DNA of 64,000 bases from the NCBI RefSeq assembly GCF_002959915.1, contig NZ_PPDE01000003.1:1-64000 (forward strand), written 5' to 3'. This document shows positions 45,092-54,102 of the stretch, piece by piece. Both the position numbers and the translations under genes were made by a program. Source of the DNA: Veillonella atypica KON (lineage in GTDB: Bacteria > Bacillota > Negativicutes > Veillonellales > Veillonellaceae). The first letter of the stretch is position 1. Each line of letters starts with the position of its first letter. Below the pieces are notes generated by a model, which made no database searches, had not been told where the DNA came from, and worked only from the letters and a program-made list of their open reading frames with translations.

Positions 45092-45907
45092 ATGTTATTT
45101 ACCGTCAATACAGAAGTCTGTACACGATGCGGCCTTTGCGTAGCTGACTGTCCGACAGGCTTGCTAGTGATGTCCGAGAATGGGCCTGTGACTGGCAAGG
45201 GAGGTTGTATCTCCTGTGGGCATTGTATTTCCGTATGCCCAACGCTTGCTCTTGATAGTGATATGACACCACGTAAAGAGCAAATCGATATCACAAAAGA
45301 ACAAAAATTAACGCCAGAGCAAGCTGAGTTATTCTTGCGCAGCCGTCGCTCTATTCGTAATTATTAAAATAAACCAGTTCCTGCTGAATTGATTCGCAAG
45401 GTATTGAATGTGGCTCGTATGGCGCCAACTGCGACAAATACGCAAGGAATTTCATATATCGTGATTCGGGATAAACAAAAATTACGCCGCATTGCAGATC
45501 TCGTTCTTGAGTGGATGCATTTAGCGGCAAAAACTGTGCCGATTATGCGTCTTTATGCTCGTGCAGCACAAGCTGAAGTGGATAAGGGTAAGGAATACAT
45601 CTTGCGCGATGCGCCTGCGTTAGTAGTGGCTATCGGTTCTAAAAAGGATATTCATCGTACTCACGATAGTGGTCATTCTTGCTTGTCTTATGCAGAGTTG
45701 TATGCACCAACATTAGGATTAGGTACTTGTTGGGCAGGCTTCTTTGAACATGCTGGGGAAGCAGAATATGAACCATTATTGGACCTATTAGGTGTACCTG
45801 AGGATAAAATCATTGCTGGTGGTATCTTGATGGGCTATCCAAAGGTTCGTTACCGCAATATTGTGGAACGCCAACCATTGGATGTTACATTCGATACTGA
45901 AGAATAA
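45092..45907 (+). pseudogene. ferredoxin-nitroreductase fusion with internal stop
   Basis: The frame would encode a 271-aa protein: two 4Fe-4S motifs (CTRCGLCVADCP at about 9-20 and CISCGHCISVCP at about 41-52), then an FMN nitroreductase domain from RSRRSIRNY onward. Codon 92 is TAA (45365-45367), in the same frame on both sides; NY-stop-NKPVPAELIR continues the family consensus, where the stop replaces a residue commonly Lys (AAA). A ribosome site GGAGG precedes ATG 45092. Either a recent nonsense mutation or a sequencing error; the downstream part could be re-initiated at ATG 45389. Confidence 0.85.
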
Positions 45908-45933
45908 ACGTGATTGATACTGAAGAATAAAAT

Positions 45934-45974
45934 AAAAGCGATACTCTAAAAAAAGTTAGAGTATCGCTTTTTGT
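45934..45974. terminator. bidirectional terminator between nitroreductase and metQ
   Basis: AAAAGCGATACTCT and AGAGTATCGCTTTT form a perfect 14-bp stem with T-rich tracts on both strands. Confidence 0.85.
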
Positions 45975-46792
45975 TAGTTTGCAGAGGTAATGCTACCTTT
46001 GAAAGTATCGTTGATGAATTGTTTGATTGCATCAGATTTGTAGATGTCTGCAATTTTTTTGTATGTTTCGTTATCTTTGTCTTGGCTACGTACAGCAAGT
46101 ATCATAACAGCTAAAGGTTCGTCTTTAGGTTCTAAGAAGAAACCTTGTTTTTCTACGTTAAGGCCTGCGCTTTGAACATAGTTCATAGGAATTGCTGCCA
46201 CAACAACATCATCTAAGCTGCGTGGCAATTGAGCTGCTTCAAGCTCTTGGATTTGAAGGTTTTTAGGATTAGATGTAATATCTGCTACTGTTGCTTTAAA
46301 GCCAACGCCCTCTTTCAATGTAATGAGGCCCGCTTTAGCAAGTAATGCAAGACCGCGACCGCCGTTTGTTGGATCGTTAGGAATCGCTACGATAGCGCCG
46401 TTTGGTACATCTTGTGCACTATGTACAGAGTTACTATACAATCCCATAGGCATTAAAATCGTTTTGCCAATAGCTACAAGGTCGGAACCATTTTGTTTGT
46501 TAAAGTTTTCCATAAATGGAACGTGTTGGTATGCGTTGAGTTGGATATCTCCATCAGCCAATGCTTTGTCTGGTGTTACATAATCGGAGAATTCCACAAC
46601 CTTAAGGTCGATACCTTGCTTTTGAGCCTCTTTTGCTACAGCTTCTGCTACTTGAGCGTGAGGACCAGCAGTAGCACCAATTTTAATTTCCTTTGGTGTC
46701 TGACTAGATTGATTTGTATTTGTGCCACAGCCTGCGATGGCGAATGCTAAAACGCCAACGAGAAGCGGGGCAATAAATTTCTTTAATTTCAT
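45974..46792 (-). CDS. metQ: MetQ/NlpA-family substrate-binding lipoprotein
   Basis: A 272-aa lipoprotein: signal with lipobox AIAGC (Cys21), then the NlpA fold (KIGATAGPHAQVAEAV, LNAYQHVPFMENF). It would deliver methionine (or a related amino acid) to a MetNI ABC transporter, but no metN or metI is in the window. Start at 46792 follows AAAGGGATG; the frame to 46837 is not supported. No SAM riboswitch or T-box is visible upstream. Confidence 0.88.
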   Translation of the reverse strand: MKLKKFIAPLLVGVLAFAIAGCGTNTNQSSQTPKEIKIGATAGPHAQVAEAVAKEAQKQGIDLKVVEFSDYVTPDKALADGDIQLNAYQHVPFMENFNKQNGSDLVAIGKTILMPMGLYSNSVHSAQDVPNGAIVAIPNDPTNGGRGLALLAKAGLITLKEGVGFKATVADITSNPKNLQIQELEAAQLPRSLDDVVVAAIPMNYVQSAGLNVEKQGFFLEPKDEPLAVMILAVRSQDKDNETYKKIADIYKSDAIKQFINDTFKGSITSAN

Positions 46793-47045
46793 GTGAACAT
46801 CCCTTTCTATATACATATAATGGATATATCCTATCATGTAAATGGGGTTTTGTATATAGATAAAAATATAAGGGTTGGATATAGATTAAAACTATGGCTC
46901 CTACGATGATTGTAAAGTAGAGTTATTAAGTAATTGAAAGTAGCGTTATCTAGATATATCTAAAAAAATCGAAATATGATATAATACAGATAAGTTTTAT
47001 ACAATTAAAGCGGTGGAATACAAATATAATACTTAGGAGGTCCCT

Positions 47046-48212
47046 ATGTTTAACTTTGATTTTTATAACCCTACACATATCGTATTTGGTAAAGATCGTT
47101 TAGGTGAATTAGATACATTGGTACCAAAGGATGCAAAGGTGCTCATTACTTACGGCGGTGGATCTGCTGTGCGCAGTGGTCTGATTGATCGTATTGTGAA
47201 AGCCCTTGGCAACCGCAAGGTAGAGCAATTCGGCGGTATTGAGCCAAACCCATCCCTTGAAACGTGTGAACGTGCAGTAGCTTTCATTAAAGAACATGGC
47301 GTAGATTTCGTTCTCGCTGTAGGCGGCGGTTCTGTAGTAGACGCTACAAAACTTATCGTTATGGGCGCTACTTATGATGGTCCTGTCGTTGAAGTTATGA
47401 AAGCTGGTGTACCAGAGGTTCCAGTGGAAATGGTGCCAAATCCATTACCATTTGGTACAGTTATGACTCTACCTGCCACAGGTTCTGAAATGAACAATGG
47501 TGCCGTTATTACTTATGGTGATGGTAAATATCCTGTGTTCAGTAGCTTAGTATTCCCTAAGTTCTCCATGCTTGATCCAATATTGACTTTCACATTGCCT
47601 GAAAAACAAGTTAAGAACGGCGTAATCGATACCTTCGTGCATACCACAGAGCAATATTTAACATATCCTGTAGAGGGCCGTATTCAAGATCGTTTCAGCG
47701 AAGGCATTTTGAAAACTATGATTGAAATCGGCAAAGAAACGGTAGAAAATCCAGAAAACTACGATATTCGTGCTAATCACGTGTGGGCTTCTACCTTGGC
47801 ATTAAATGGCTTGATTGGTGCCGGCGTGCCACAAGACTGGGCCACACATCTTATTGGTCATGAGTTAACTGCGGCGTACCATCTTGACCATGGGATTACA
47901 TTAGCTATCGTATTGCCTGCATTGTTAGAAGTGAAAAAAGCAGACAAGCTTGAAAAATTGGCACAATATGCTACACGTGTATGGCATATCACAGAAGGTA
48001 CAACAGAAGAAAAAGCAGATAAGGCTATCGCTAAAACGCGCGAATTCTTCGAGTCCCTTGGTGTATCTACGCATTTGAAAGATTATGGTCTAGGCGAAGA
48101 CGCAGTTGATAAAATTGTGAAACAATTAGAAGGTCATGGTATGACACAACTTGGTGAAAACGGTGATATTACACCAGAAGTGGCTCGCGAAATTTTAACG
48201 CGTGCCTTATAA
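47046..48212 (+). CDS. iron-containing alcohol dehydrogenase (YqhD-like)
   Basis: A 388-aa cytosolic NAD(P)H-dependent alcohol dehydrogenase of the group III family. GGGS...DATK nucleotide motif at about 95-105 (AVGGGSVVDATKLI), metal ligands in VIDTFVHTTEQ (about 195-203) and HELTAAYHLDHG (about 268-279). Similar to YqhD/BdhA, which reduce aldehydes. GGAGG lies before the ATG. Single gene with a terminator. Confidence 0.9.
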   Translation: MFNFDFYNPTHIVFGKDRLGELDTLVPKDAKVLITYGGGSAVRSGLIDRIVKALGNRKVEQFGGIEPNPSLETCERAVAFIKEHGVDFVLAVGGGSVVDATKLIVMGATYDGPVVEVMKAGVPEVPVEMVPNPLPFGTVMTLPATGSEMNNGAVITYGDGKYPVFSSLVFPKFSMLDPILTFTLPEKQVKNGVIDTFVHTTEQYLTYPVEGRIQDRFSEGILKTMIEIGKETVENPENYDIRANHVWASTLALNGLIGAGVPQDWATHLIGHELTAAYHLDHGITLAIVLPALLEVKKADKLEKLAQYATRVWHITEGTTEEKADKAIAKTREFFESLGVSTHLKDYGLGEDAVDKIVKQLEGHGMTQLGENGDITPEVAREILTRAL

Positions 48213-48236
48213 TTAGTAGAATAGTGTATATATTAG

Positions 48237-48264
48237 AAAAGACACCTGGTAGGTGTCTTTTCTT
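48237..48264 (+). terminator. terminator of the alcohol dehydrogenase gene
   Basis: AAAAGACACCT and AGGTGTCTTTT pair perfectly, followed by CTTTG. Confidence 0.85.
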
Positions 48265-48349
48265 TGTACATTGTATGGAGAATATGATGGTATTATATAC
48301 ATTTTATGAATATCATAATCTAGTGTAAATGAAAGAAGGCGATATATTA

Positions 48350-49066
48350 ATGGAACAATTACATAAAGGGCGTCAAGCTTTTAGTTATGCTTTTCCTATT
48401 ATGATTCCTATGGGCATAAGCTTCTTTTTCATAGGCTTAGGATTTGGTTTATATGCTACGAGCCAAGGGTTCCCTTGGTGGACACCACCTGTTTTGGCAG
48501 CAACCATTTTTGCAGGATCCATGGAGTTTGTAACGATAGGTATGTTGATGGCTGGATTTGATCCTATTAATGCCTTTGTTTTAACCATGTTCGTTAATGG
48601 TCGTCATTTTTTCTACGGTTTATCTGCGCTACAACGATATGTTCATATGGGTTGGAAGTGGTTTCCTACCGTTGCTTGGATGTGTGATGAAAGCTTTGCT
48701 ATCAACATGTCTACAAGATTACCGGATGATGTGGATAAAAAATGGTTTTACTTCCACGTGTCTTGGCTTAACTATGTGTTCTGGGTATTTAGTACCTTTG
48801 TAGGTGGTCTATTTGGTAATCTATTGACTTCTGTAGATTTACGAGGTATTGATTTCGTGTTACAAGGGCTATTTATTGTGGTATTTCTTGAAATGCTACT
48901 TAATGCAAAGAATAATAAGATTCGAGCCTTTGGTGTAGCAGGTGCAGCTATAGCGGTAGCCATGCTCTTATTGGTGGGGAAATCTCTCTTTATGCTTCTA
49001 TCTATGAGCTGTATGCTCGTAGTTTGCTATCTTGCGTACAAATGGGGAGGTGTGCGCCTTGACTAA
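48350..49066 (+). CDS. azlC: AzlC branched-chain amino acid exporter subunit
   Basis: A 238-aa membrane protein of the AzlC/YgaZ family; PIMIPMGISFFFIGLGFG near residue 20 and FAGSMEFVTIGML (about 58-70) are typical. It works with AzlD to export branched-chain amino acids or analogues. ATG 48350 is preceded by GAAGGCG; an upstream ATG at 48329 is less likely. Confidence 0.85.
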   Translation: MEQLHKGRQAFSYAFPIMIPMGISFFFIGLGFGLYATSQGFPWWTPPVLAATIFAGSMEFVTIGMLMAGFDPINAFVLTMFVNGRHFFYGLSALQRYVHMGWKWFPTVAWMCDESFAINMSTRLPDDVDKKWFYFHVSWLNYVFWVFSTFVGGLFGNLLTSVDLRGIDFVLQGLFIVVFLEMLLNAKNNKIRAFGVAGAAIAVAMLLLVGKSLFMLLSMSCMLVVCYLAYKWGGVRLD

Positions 49067-49382
49067 TATAGAAATGGTTATGACCATTGCTATCGTAGTA
49101 GCAGGTACATTATTGACTCGCTTTGGAGCGTTCCTCATATTCCCACCTGGGAAAAAGGCGCCAGATTTTGTACTCTTTTTAGGCAAAGCATTACCTGCTG
49201 CCGTTATGGGTATGCTCGTCGTATATACCTTTAAGGAAACCGTCGTTTTAGCATACCCATATGGTATCCCTGAATTGATAGCATTACTGGTTACAGTAGG
49301 ATTACATCTATGGAAACGGAACATGCTCGTATCCATTGCCGTAGGTACTATAGTGTATATGCTTATCGTACAAAATATTTAA
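49059..49382 (+). CDS. azlD: AzlD branched-chain amino acid exporter subunit
   Basis: A 107-aa partner protein with three to four helices; GTLLTRFGAFLIFPPG fits AzlD. The best start is TTG 49059, placed 8 nt after GGAGG and giving the family-like N-terminus MTNIEMVM; it overlaps azlC by 8 nt. The alternative ATG 49074 would remove these residues. Confidence 0.82.
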   Translation: MTNIEMVMTIAIVVAGTLLTRFGAFLIFPPGKKAPDFVLFLGKALPAAVMGMLVVYTFKETVVLAYPYGIPELIALLVTVGLHLWKRNMLVSIAVGTIVYMLIVQNI

Positions 49383-49393
49383 TATTTCTCTAA

Positions 49394-49712
49394 ATCAAAG
49401 AGCGTTTTTGGAAAAGTTCTCTATTGTCTGTTGCTTGAAAGAATTTTAAAATGATATGACACAGATTTTGAATTGCTTCTTTAGAAGAATTTGCTGATGG
49501 TGTGATGAAGAAATCCCCCTTTCGTCAAACGACTTTGGCCCTGCGGAGCCCGCAGGGCGGAGTCAGACCTGGCCGGTGGAGGCTTGACGGAAGGGGGATT
49601 TCTTTACAATGCAATAAATGATTTCTTAGAAGCAATTCAGCAAGTTATTTTAGTTTTAAAATTCTTTCAAGCCCCGCAGCAGTATGATGATTTTCCAAAA
49701 ACGCTCTTTGAT
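49394..49712. repeat. long inverted repeat C at the end of the aldo/keto reductase gene
   Basis: A ~320-nt palindrome. Central stem of 21 bp with one mismatch (49508-49528 with 49584-49604); 55-nt tip containing CGACTTTGG and GGCGGAGTC plus an inner GCCCTGCGG/CCGCAGGGC hairpin. Outer arms: 22 bp perfect (49394-49415 with 49691-49712), 18 bp perfect (49434-49451 with 49654-49671) and 11 bp (49470-49480 with 49628-49638). The right arm includes the last 68 nt of the reductase gene. Confidence 0.92.
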
Positions 49713-50496
49713 CAAGTAGCTCCATGAGATCCATATCTGTAATGGATAATTTGAAGTCAAAGACGTCAAAGTTAGACTTCATATGCTCTAAGCTTGTTGC
49801 CTTTGGCAATGGAATGATGCCTCGTTGGATGTGCCAACGTAAAATAATTTGGTGCTTACTAACGCCGTACTTTTCAGCCAAGCTCTTGATGATAGGATGG
49901 TCCAATACAGGTTGGCGATCACGAGTAAATGGAGACCACGCCATACCTACTACTTGATGCTTACGCATTAATTGTAATAAGGATTTACGTTGGTTGAATG
50001 GGTGGCATTCGATTTGGTTTACCACAGGTTTTACATTGCAGTGGTACAGCAAGTCGATTAAGCGGTCTTCGTAGAAATTAGACAGACCCAACCCGCGTAG
50101 CACGTTTTGGTCGTATAACTCCTCCATGGCGCGCCAAGAGCCGTAGTAATCACCTATTGGTTGGTGAATAAGCATGATATCTATATAATTAGTATTTAAC
50201 TTCTTTAGAGAACTTTCAACAGCACGCATCGTAGCATCGTAACCGGCATTGGTATACCAAATTTTAGTGGTTACAATGATGTCGGACCGATTAATACCAG
50301 ATGCACTCATGCCCTTGCCGACGGCTTCTTCGTTATCATAATAAGCTGCCGTATCGAGTAAACGGTATCCAGCCTGTAAGGCATTCGTTACAGCTTGCTC
50401 CGTTTCCTCCGACGTTCCTGTTTTGTAGGTGCCAAATCCGATGGATGGCACAAAGCTACCATTATTTAAAATTCTAAAATCCATACGTTCTTCCAT
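49645..50496 (-). CDS. aldo/keto reductase
   Basis: A 283-aa NADPH-dependent oxidoreductase. GFGTYKTG at the N-terminus; catalytic tetrad in RLLDTAAYYDNE (Asp, Tyr), IIVTTKIWY (Lys) and DIMLIHQPIGD (His). Resembles the 2,5-diketo-gluconate reductase/YtbE branch; the natural substrate is unknown. GGAGG precedes ATG 50496. The end of the coding sequence is present as an inverted partial copy on the far side of repeat C. Confidence 0.9.
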   Translation of the reverse strand: MEERMDFRILNNGSFVPSIGFGTYKTGTSEETEQAVTNALQAGYRLLDTAAYYDNEEAVGKGMSASGINRSDIIVTTKIWYTNAGYDATMRAVESSLKKLNTNYIDIMLIHQPIGDYYGSWRAMEELYDQNVLRGLGLSNFYEDRLIDLLYHCNVKPVVNQIECHPFNQRKSLLQLMRKHQVVGMAWSPFTRDRQPVLDHPIIKSLAEKYGVSKHQIILRWHIQRGIIPLPKATSLEHMKSNFDVFDFKLSITDMDLMELLDQRAFLENHHTAAGLERILKLK

Positions 50497-50664
50497 GAGA
50501 AACCTCCATATGTATACTTGTTCAGGAATATTATATCAGATATTATTTCTGACTAGTAATATCTAATCATATAGGGAATTAGCTTTCATACAATTCTTAT
50601 TGATTTTGTGATATACTAAGGTATTGATAAAAATCAATACAATGGATAGAGATAAGGTGAAAGT

Positions 50665-51789
50665 ATGAACAAATTTCGACTTGGTGCTGTAATGGCACTA
50701 TTGGTCATTGTTGTATGTGCGATTGCAGGTTGTGGTACATCTACGGTATCCGTTGCCGATGTTACTTATAAAGATATGCCGTTACAAATTCATAATGAAG
50801 CGAATGTAACAGCTCTTAATAAGTCCACTATTACGCCCGCTGTATCAGGTGCGGCTACGTATGCTGTGAAGGTAGGCGATAAGGTAACACAAGGTCAAGT
50901 GGTGGCGACGATTGATACGTCGGCATTGCAACAACAATTAGCGTCCTTACAAGGTCAGCTTAGTGCGGCCCAATCCTATACGCCTGCTGTTGAAACAACG
51001 ACGACAACGACGGCGCCTACGGTTAGCAGTGCTCAGCTTGAAAGTGCTCGCCAAATGCGCGAGGCTGGTAATATTACAGAAAAGGAATATAATCGTATTC
51101 TAGAACGGTCTCGACCTCAAACTGTGACAACCACAACTGGTGGTGGCGGTGGTGGCAACGGTGCTAGTGTTGCTGCTATTGAGGCACAAATTGCTCAGGT
51201 GTCCGCACAAATAGCTGCCGCTAATATTACGGCTCCTATAGCTGGTGTGGTGACTGCTATTTACAATGAAGATCGTCAAATGGCGATTGCAGATCGTCCA
51301 TTTATGTTGATACAACAAGAGACGCCTATGGTAGCATCCTTGAGTATTCCTCGTGATGCGGCTATGAAATTAGCTAGCCCAGAGGCAAAATCAAGTATTA
51401 AAGTGTCTTTGCATGTCGGTGATTCAGATATTCCAGGTGAGTTGACCTATATAGATACAAACCAGCCTGAAAATGTACCAAGTGTACTAGTTAAGGCTAC
51501 TTTCAACAACGAAAAAGGAGCTATTAAGGCTGGTGAATTTTATAGTTTGACCATCGAATCTAGTGCTCAAGCTAAGATGCTCGTTGTTCCTGCTGCGGCA
51601 GTACGTGAAAATCAAGATGGTAAATATGTATATGTATTAACCGCTGATAATACGGTAGACGTACGTGTCGTTGAAGTAGGGGATGAACAAGATGGGTATG
51701 TGTCCATCATGACAGGCCTCAATGAAGGCGAACAAGTTATTACAACCAAGGGAACCTTTGAACTAGGTGAAAAGGTGAAGGTTCAATAA
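50665..51789 (+). CDS. periplasmic adaptor lipoprotein (RND/HlyD type)
   Basis: A 374-aa membrane-fusion protein: lipobox AIAGC (Cys23), lipoyl-like half ALNKSTITPAVSGAATYAVKVGDKV (about 52-76), a coiled hairpin interrupted by a Thr- and Gly-rich loop (TTTTTT and GGGGGG), second lipoyl half NITAPIAGVVTAIY (about 191-204), then beta-barrel and membrane-proximal domains. It would link an inner-membrane pump to an outer-membrane channel, but no pump gene is beside it. Confidence 0.85.
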   Translation: MNKFRLGAVMALLVIVVCAIAGCGTSTVSVADVTYKDMPLQIHNEANVTALNKSTITPAVSGAATYAVKVGDKVTQGQVVATIDTSALQQQLASLQGQLSAAQSYTPAVETTTTTTAPTVSSAQLESARQMREAGNITEKEYNRILERSRPQTVTTTTGGGGGGNGASVAAIEAQIAQVSAQIAAANITAPIAGVVTAIYNEDRQMAIADRPFMLIQQETPMVASLSIPRDAAMKLASPEAKSSIKVSLHVGDSDIPGELTYIDTNQPENVPSVLVKATFNNEKGAIKAGEFYSLTIESSAQAKMLVVPAAAVRENQDGKYVYVLTADNTVDVRVVEVGDEQDGYVSIMTGLNEGEQVITTKGTFELGEKVKVQ

Positions 51790-51819
51790 ATATCTTATGA
51801 GTAGCTAGAAACTAGCACC

Positions 51820-52764
51820 ATGAATGTTAAAAAGGAGGAGATTATTATTTTAGAATTTAAACGTTTTGAATTAAGAGATAAACCATTAATCGATAAATAT
51901 TTTGAACAACATCATTACGAAGCGTCGGATAATTGCTTTACTACATTGTATATGTGGCAAGAAGCCTATGGCATTCGTTGGGCTGAAGAAAATGGCGTAT
52001 TGTACATCCAAGGTGGTGGTAAGCGCGATCCATTCCTATTACCTCCATTTGCTGGTAAGGATGCGAAGTTCCTCGATGGTTTATTGCGTGCAAAAGAATG
52101 GTTTGTAGAAAATAAATTACCATTCATTTTCAAAGGTGTTAGCAAGGTTGTGAAAGAACGGATGGAGGAACTATGCCCAGGCCGTTACGTATTCACACCT
52201 GACCGTGATAACTACGAATATATTTATAAGTCTGAAGATCTTATCAATTTGTCCGGTAAGAAATTCCGTCAAAAGAAAAATCACTTGAATCAATTCCGTA
52301 TGCAATATTCCAACTATGAATATGTGCCAATTACAGAAGACATCATTCCATTGTGCCGTGAGACAGCAGCGTCTTGGGTGGAAACTCATCACGAAGAAGG
52401 TATTGAAGATGAATTAGTGGCGATTAATTTACTCTTTGATCATTGGGATGTCTTAGGCTTAAAAGGCGGCGCTATTAAGTTGTTTGGTCGCGTAGAGGCT
52501 TTCAGTATCGGCGAATTAATGAATGATAGAATGGCTTTAATTCACATTGAAAAAGCCAATCCGGATATTCGCGGTTTGTATCAAGCAATTAATAATGAAT
52601 TCATCCGCCATGAATTTAGCAATGTAGAGTTTATCAATCGTGAAGAAGATATGGGTTTGCCTGGTCTTCGTCAAGCGAAGGAATCTTATAATCCTGATCA
52701 TTTTGCAGAAAAATATGATGCTGTATATGCTAATGAAGCAGATAATGCAACGGGCGGTAAATAA
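51820..52764 (+). CDS. DUF2156 acetyltransferase-fold protein
   Basis: A 314-aa cytosolic protein. KKFRQKKNHLNQF (about 145-157), the IHIEKANPDIRGLYQAIN segment and NREEDMGLPGLRQAK match DUF2156 proteins, which have a double GNAT fold like the aminoacyl transferase domain of MprF. Substrate unknown. Start is uncertain: ATG 51820 has no ribosome site, whereas a strong AAGGAGGAG (51832-51840) is followed only by ATT codons, the region where homologues of this family begin. Confidence 0.72.
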   Translation: MNVKKEEIIILEFKRFELRDKPLIDKYFEQHHYEASDNCFTTLYMWQEAYGIRWAEENGVLYIQGGGKRDPFLLPPFAGKDAKFLDGLLRAKEWFVENKLPFIFKGVSKVVKERMEELCPGRYVFTPDRDNYEYIYKSEDLINLSGKKFRQKKNHLNQFRMQYSNYEYVPITEDIIPLCRETAASWVETHHEEGIEDELVAINLLFDHWDVLGLKGGAIKLFGRVEAFSIGELMNDRMALIHIEKANPDIRGLYQAINNEFIRHEFSNVEFINREEDMGLPGLRQAKESYNPDHFAEKYDAVYANEADNATGGK

Positions 52765-52788
52765 TTAGGTCAATTTAATAACGAATAT

Positions 52789-52820
52789 GAGAGTGGTACT
52801 GTATGGTGCCACTCTTTTCC
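52789..52820 (+). terminator. terminator of the DUF2156 gene
   Basis: AGAGTGGTAC and GTGCCACTCT pair with one G-T or mismatch, followed by TTTT. Confidence 0.75.
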
Positions 52821-52907
52821 GTTATAATAAAGGGTAGAGTGTGTGAAGTACATTCTACTACATGAAATATATAGCTCTAGAGCTATTTAGGATAGAAAGG
52901 AAATCGT

Positions 52908-54101
52908 ATGGATTTTAGAATTGCTACATCACAAGATACCCCTCAAGTTGAAGCGCTATGGGCGTATTGCTTTGAACCAAAAGAAGATCCCTTCTTTCAA
53001 TATTATTTTTCTAACTGTTATGAACCGGAGAATACTGTCGTAGGTATCCAAGAAGGTCAATTGCTCTCCACTGTTCATTTACGTCAATACAACATCAATG
53101 TGCGCGGCGCTATCTTGCCTACTAGCTACATGGTTGGTGTTGCCACTCATCCAGCCGCACGTCGTGGCGGCGTAGGTGGTGCATTATTGTTGCACTCCTT
53201 AGAAGAATTGCGCCGTCGTGGTCAAGGCATTACCATTTTAATGCCTTCTAAAGCGGGATTTTATCAACAATATGGCTGGGATTTGTACGCTCATCAATGG
53301 GTACAGACCATGCCATTAGAGAGTTTGCGTCCTTTGACGGATAAAACCTTATCCTTTGGATTGCTAAATGATGTAGAGCAATGGACATTGCTTGCTCCTG
53401 TTTACAAAGCCTATACAAAGGACTTGTGCGGCTATGCAGAGCGCGGCGAGAAGGAGTGGAGACGTCTATTAGGCAGTTTCTTTGCTGAAGGTGTGAATAT
53501 TGCGGTCGTAAAAAATGATGAAGGTCAAATCGAGGGCTACGCTGTCTATCGTTTGGGGGCCCCTGAAATTCCAGTTACAGAATTTGTATACACAACACGT
53601 CGTGCTCAACGTGGTTTGCTTAATTATTTTTATAACCATCGTTCTCAAGGTGAAAGCATTCGCTGGAATGAAGGATTGCATGATACGGGTTATAGATTTG
53701 TTCCTGATGGAAAAACAGGTCATACAACGATGCCGTATATGATGGCGCGTATCGTAGACGTAGAAACAGCGTTGACTACGGTACCTGTTAATCTAGAAGC
53801 CGTTATGATGCCAATTACCTTAAACATTAAGGTTACCGATACATTATGCGATTGGAATCATGGCGTATTTGCCCTTAGCCTAGGTGAAAGCACTTTACCT
53901 AACGTAAAACGCGTTTCTGCTGAATCTGTGGATGAAATCGATATCACCATAGACATTGGCGGTCTAACAGTCCTGTTGATGGGGGCTGTATCAGCTAAAG
54001 ATCTTGTGTTTGAAGGTAAATTACAAGGCGAATCTCATTGGATTGATTATCTAGATATGGTATATCCTAAACAAAATACATATATCAATGAATGGTGGTA
54101 A
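52908..54101 (+). CDS. Eis-like GNAT acetyltransferase
   Basis: A 397-aa cytosolic protein with the Eis layout: N-terminal GNAT domain (1-130; GVATHPAARRGGVGGALL is the acetyl-CoA motif at about 77-94), a second GNAT-like domain, and a C-terminal sterol-carrier-like domain (from about 300). The C-terminal carboxylate typical of the family is present as NEWW. Eis proteins acetylate amines and aminoglycosides; the native substrate is unknown. It is followed at once by the RluA gene. Confidence 0.82.
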   Translation: MDFRIATSQDTPQVEALWAYCFEPKEDPFFQYYFSNCYEPENTVVGIQEGQLLSTVHLRQYNINVRGAILPTSYMVGVATHPAARRGGVGGALLLHSLEELRRRGQGITILMPSKAGFYQQYGWDLYAHQWVQTMPLESLRPLTDKTLSFGLLNDVEQWTLLAPVYKAYTKDLCGYAERGEKEWRRLLGSFFAEGVNIAVVKNDEGQIEGYAVYRLGAPEIPVTEFVYTTRRAQRGLLNYFYNHRSQGESIRWNEGLHDTGYRFVPDGKTGHTTMPYMMARIVDVETALTTVPVNLEAVMMPITLNIKVTDTLCDWNHGVFALSLGESTLPNVKRVSAESVDEIDITIDIGGLTVLLMGAVSAKDLVFEGKLQGESHWIDYLDMVYPKQNTYINEWW

Positions 54102-54102
54102 T

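Noticed and set aside
46793-47045. SAM riboswitch or T-box before metQ
   Set aside because: No conserved core motif; the leader is short and AT-rich.
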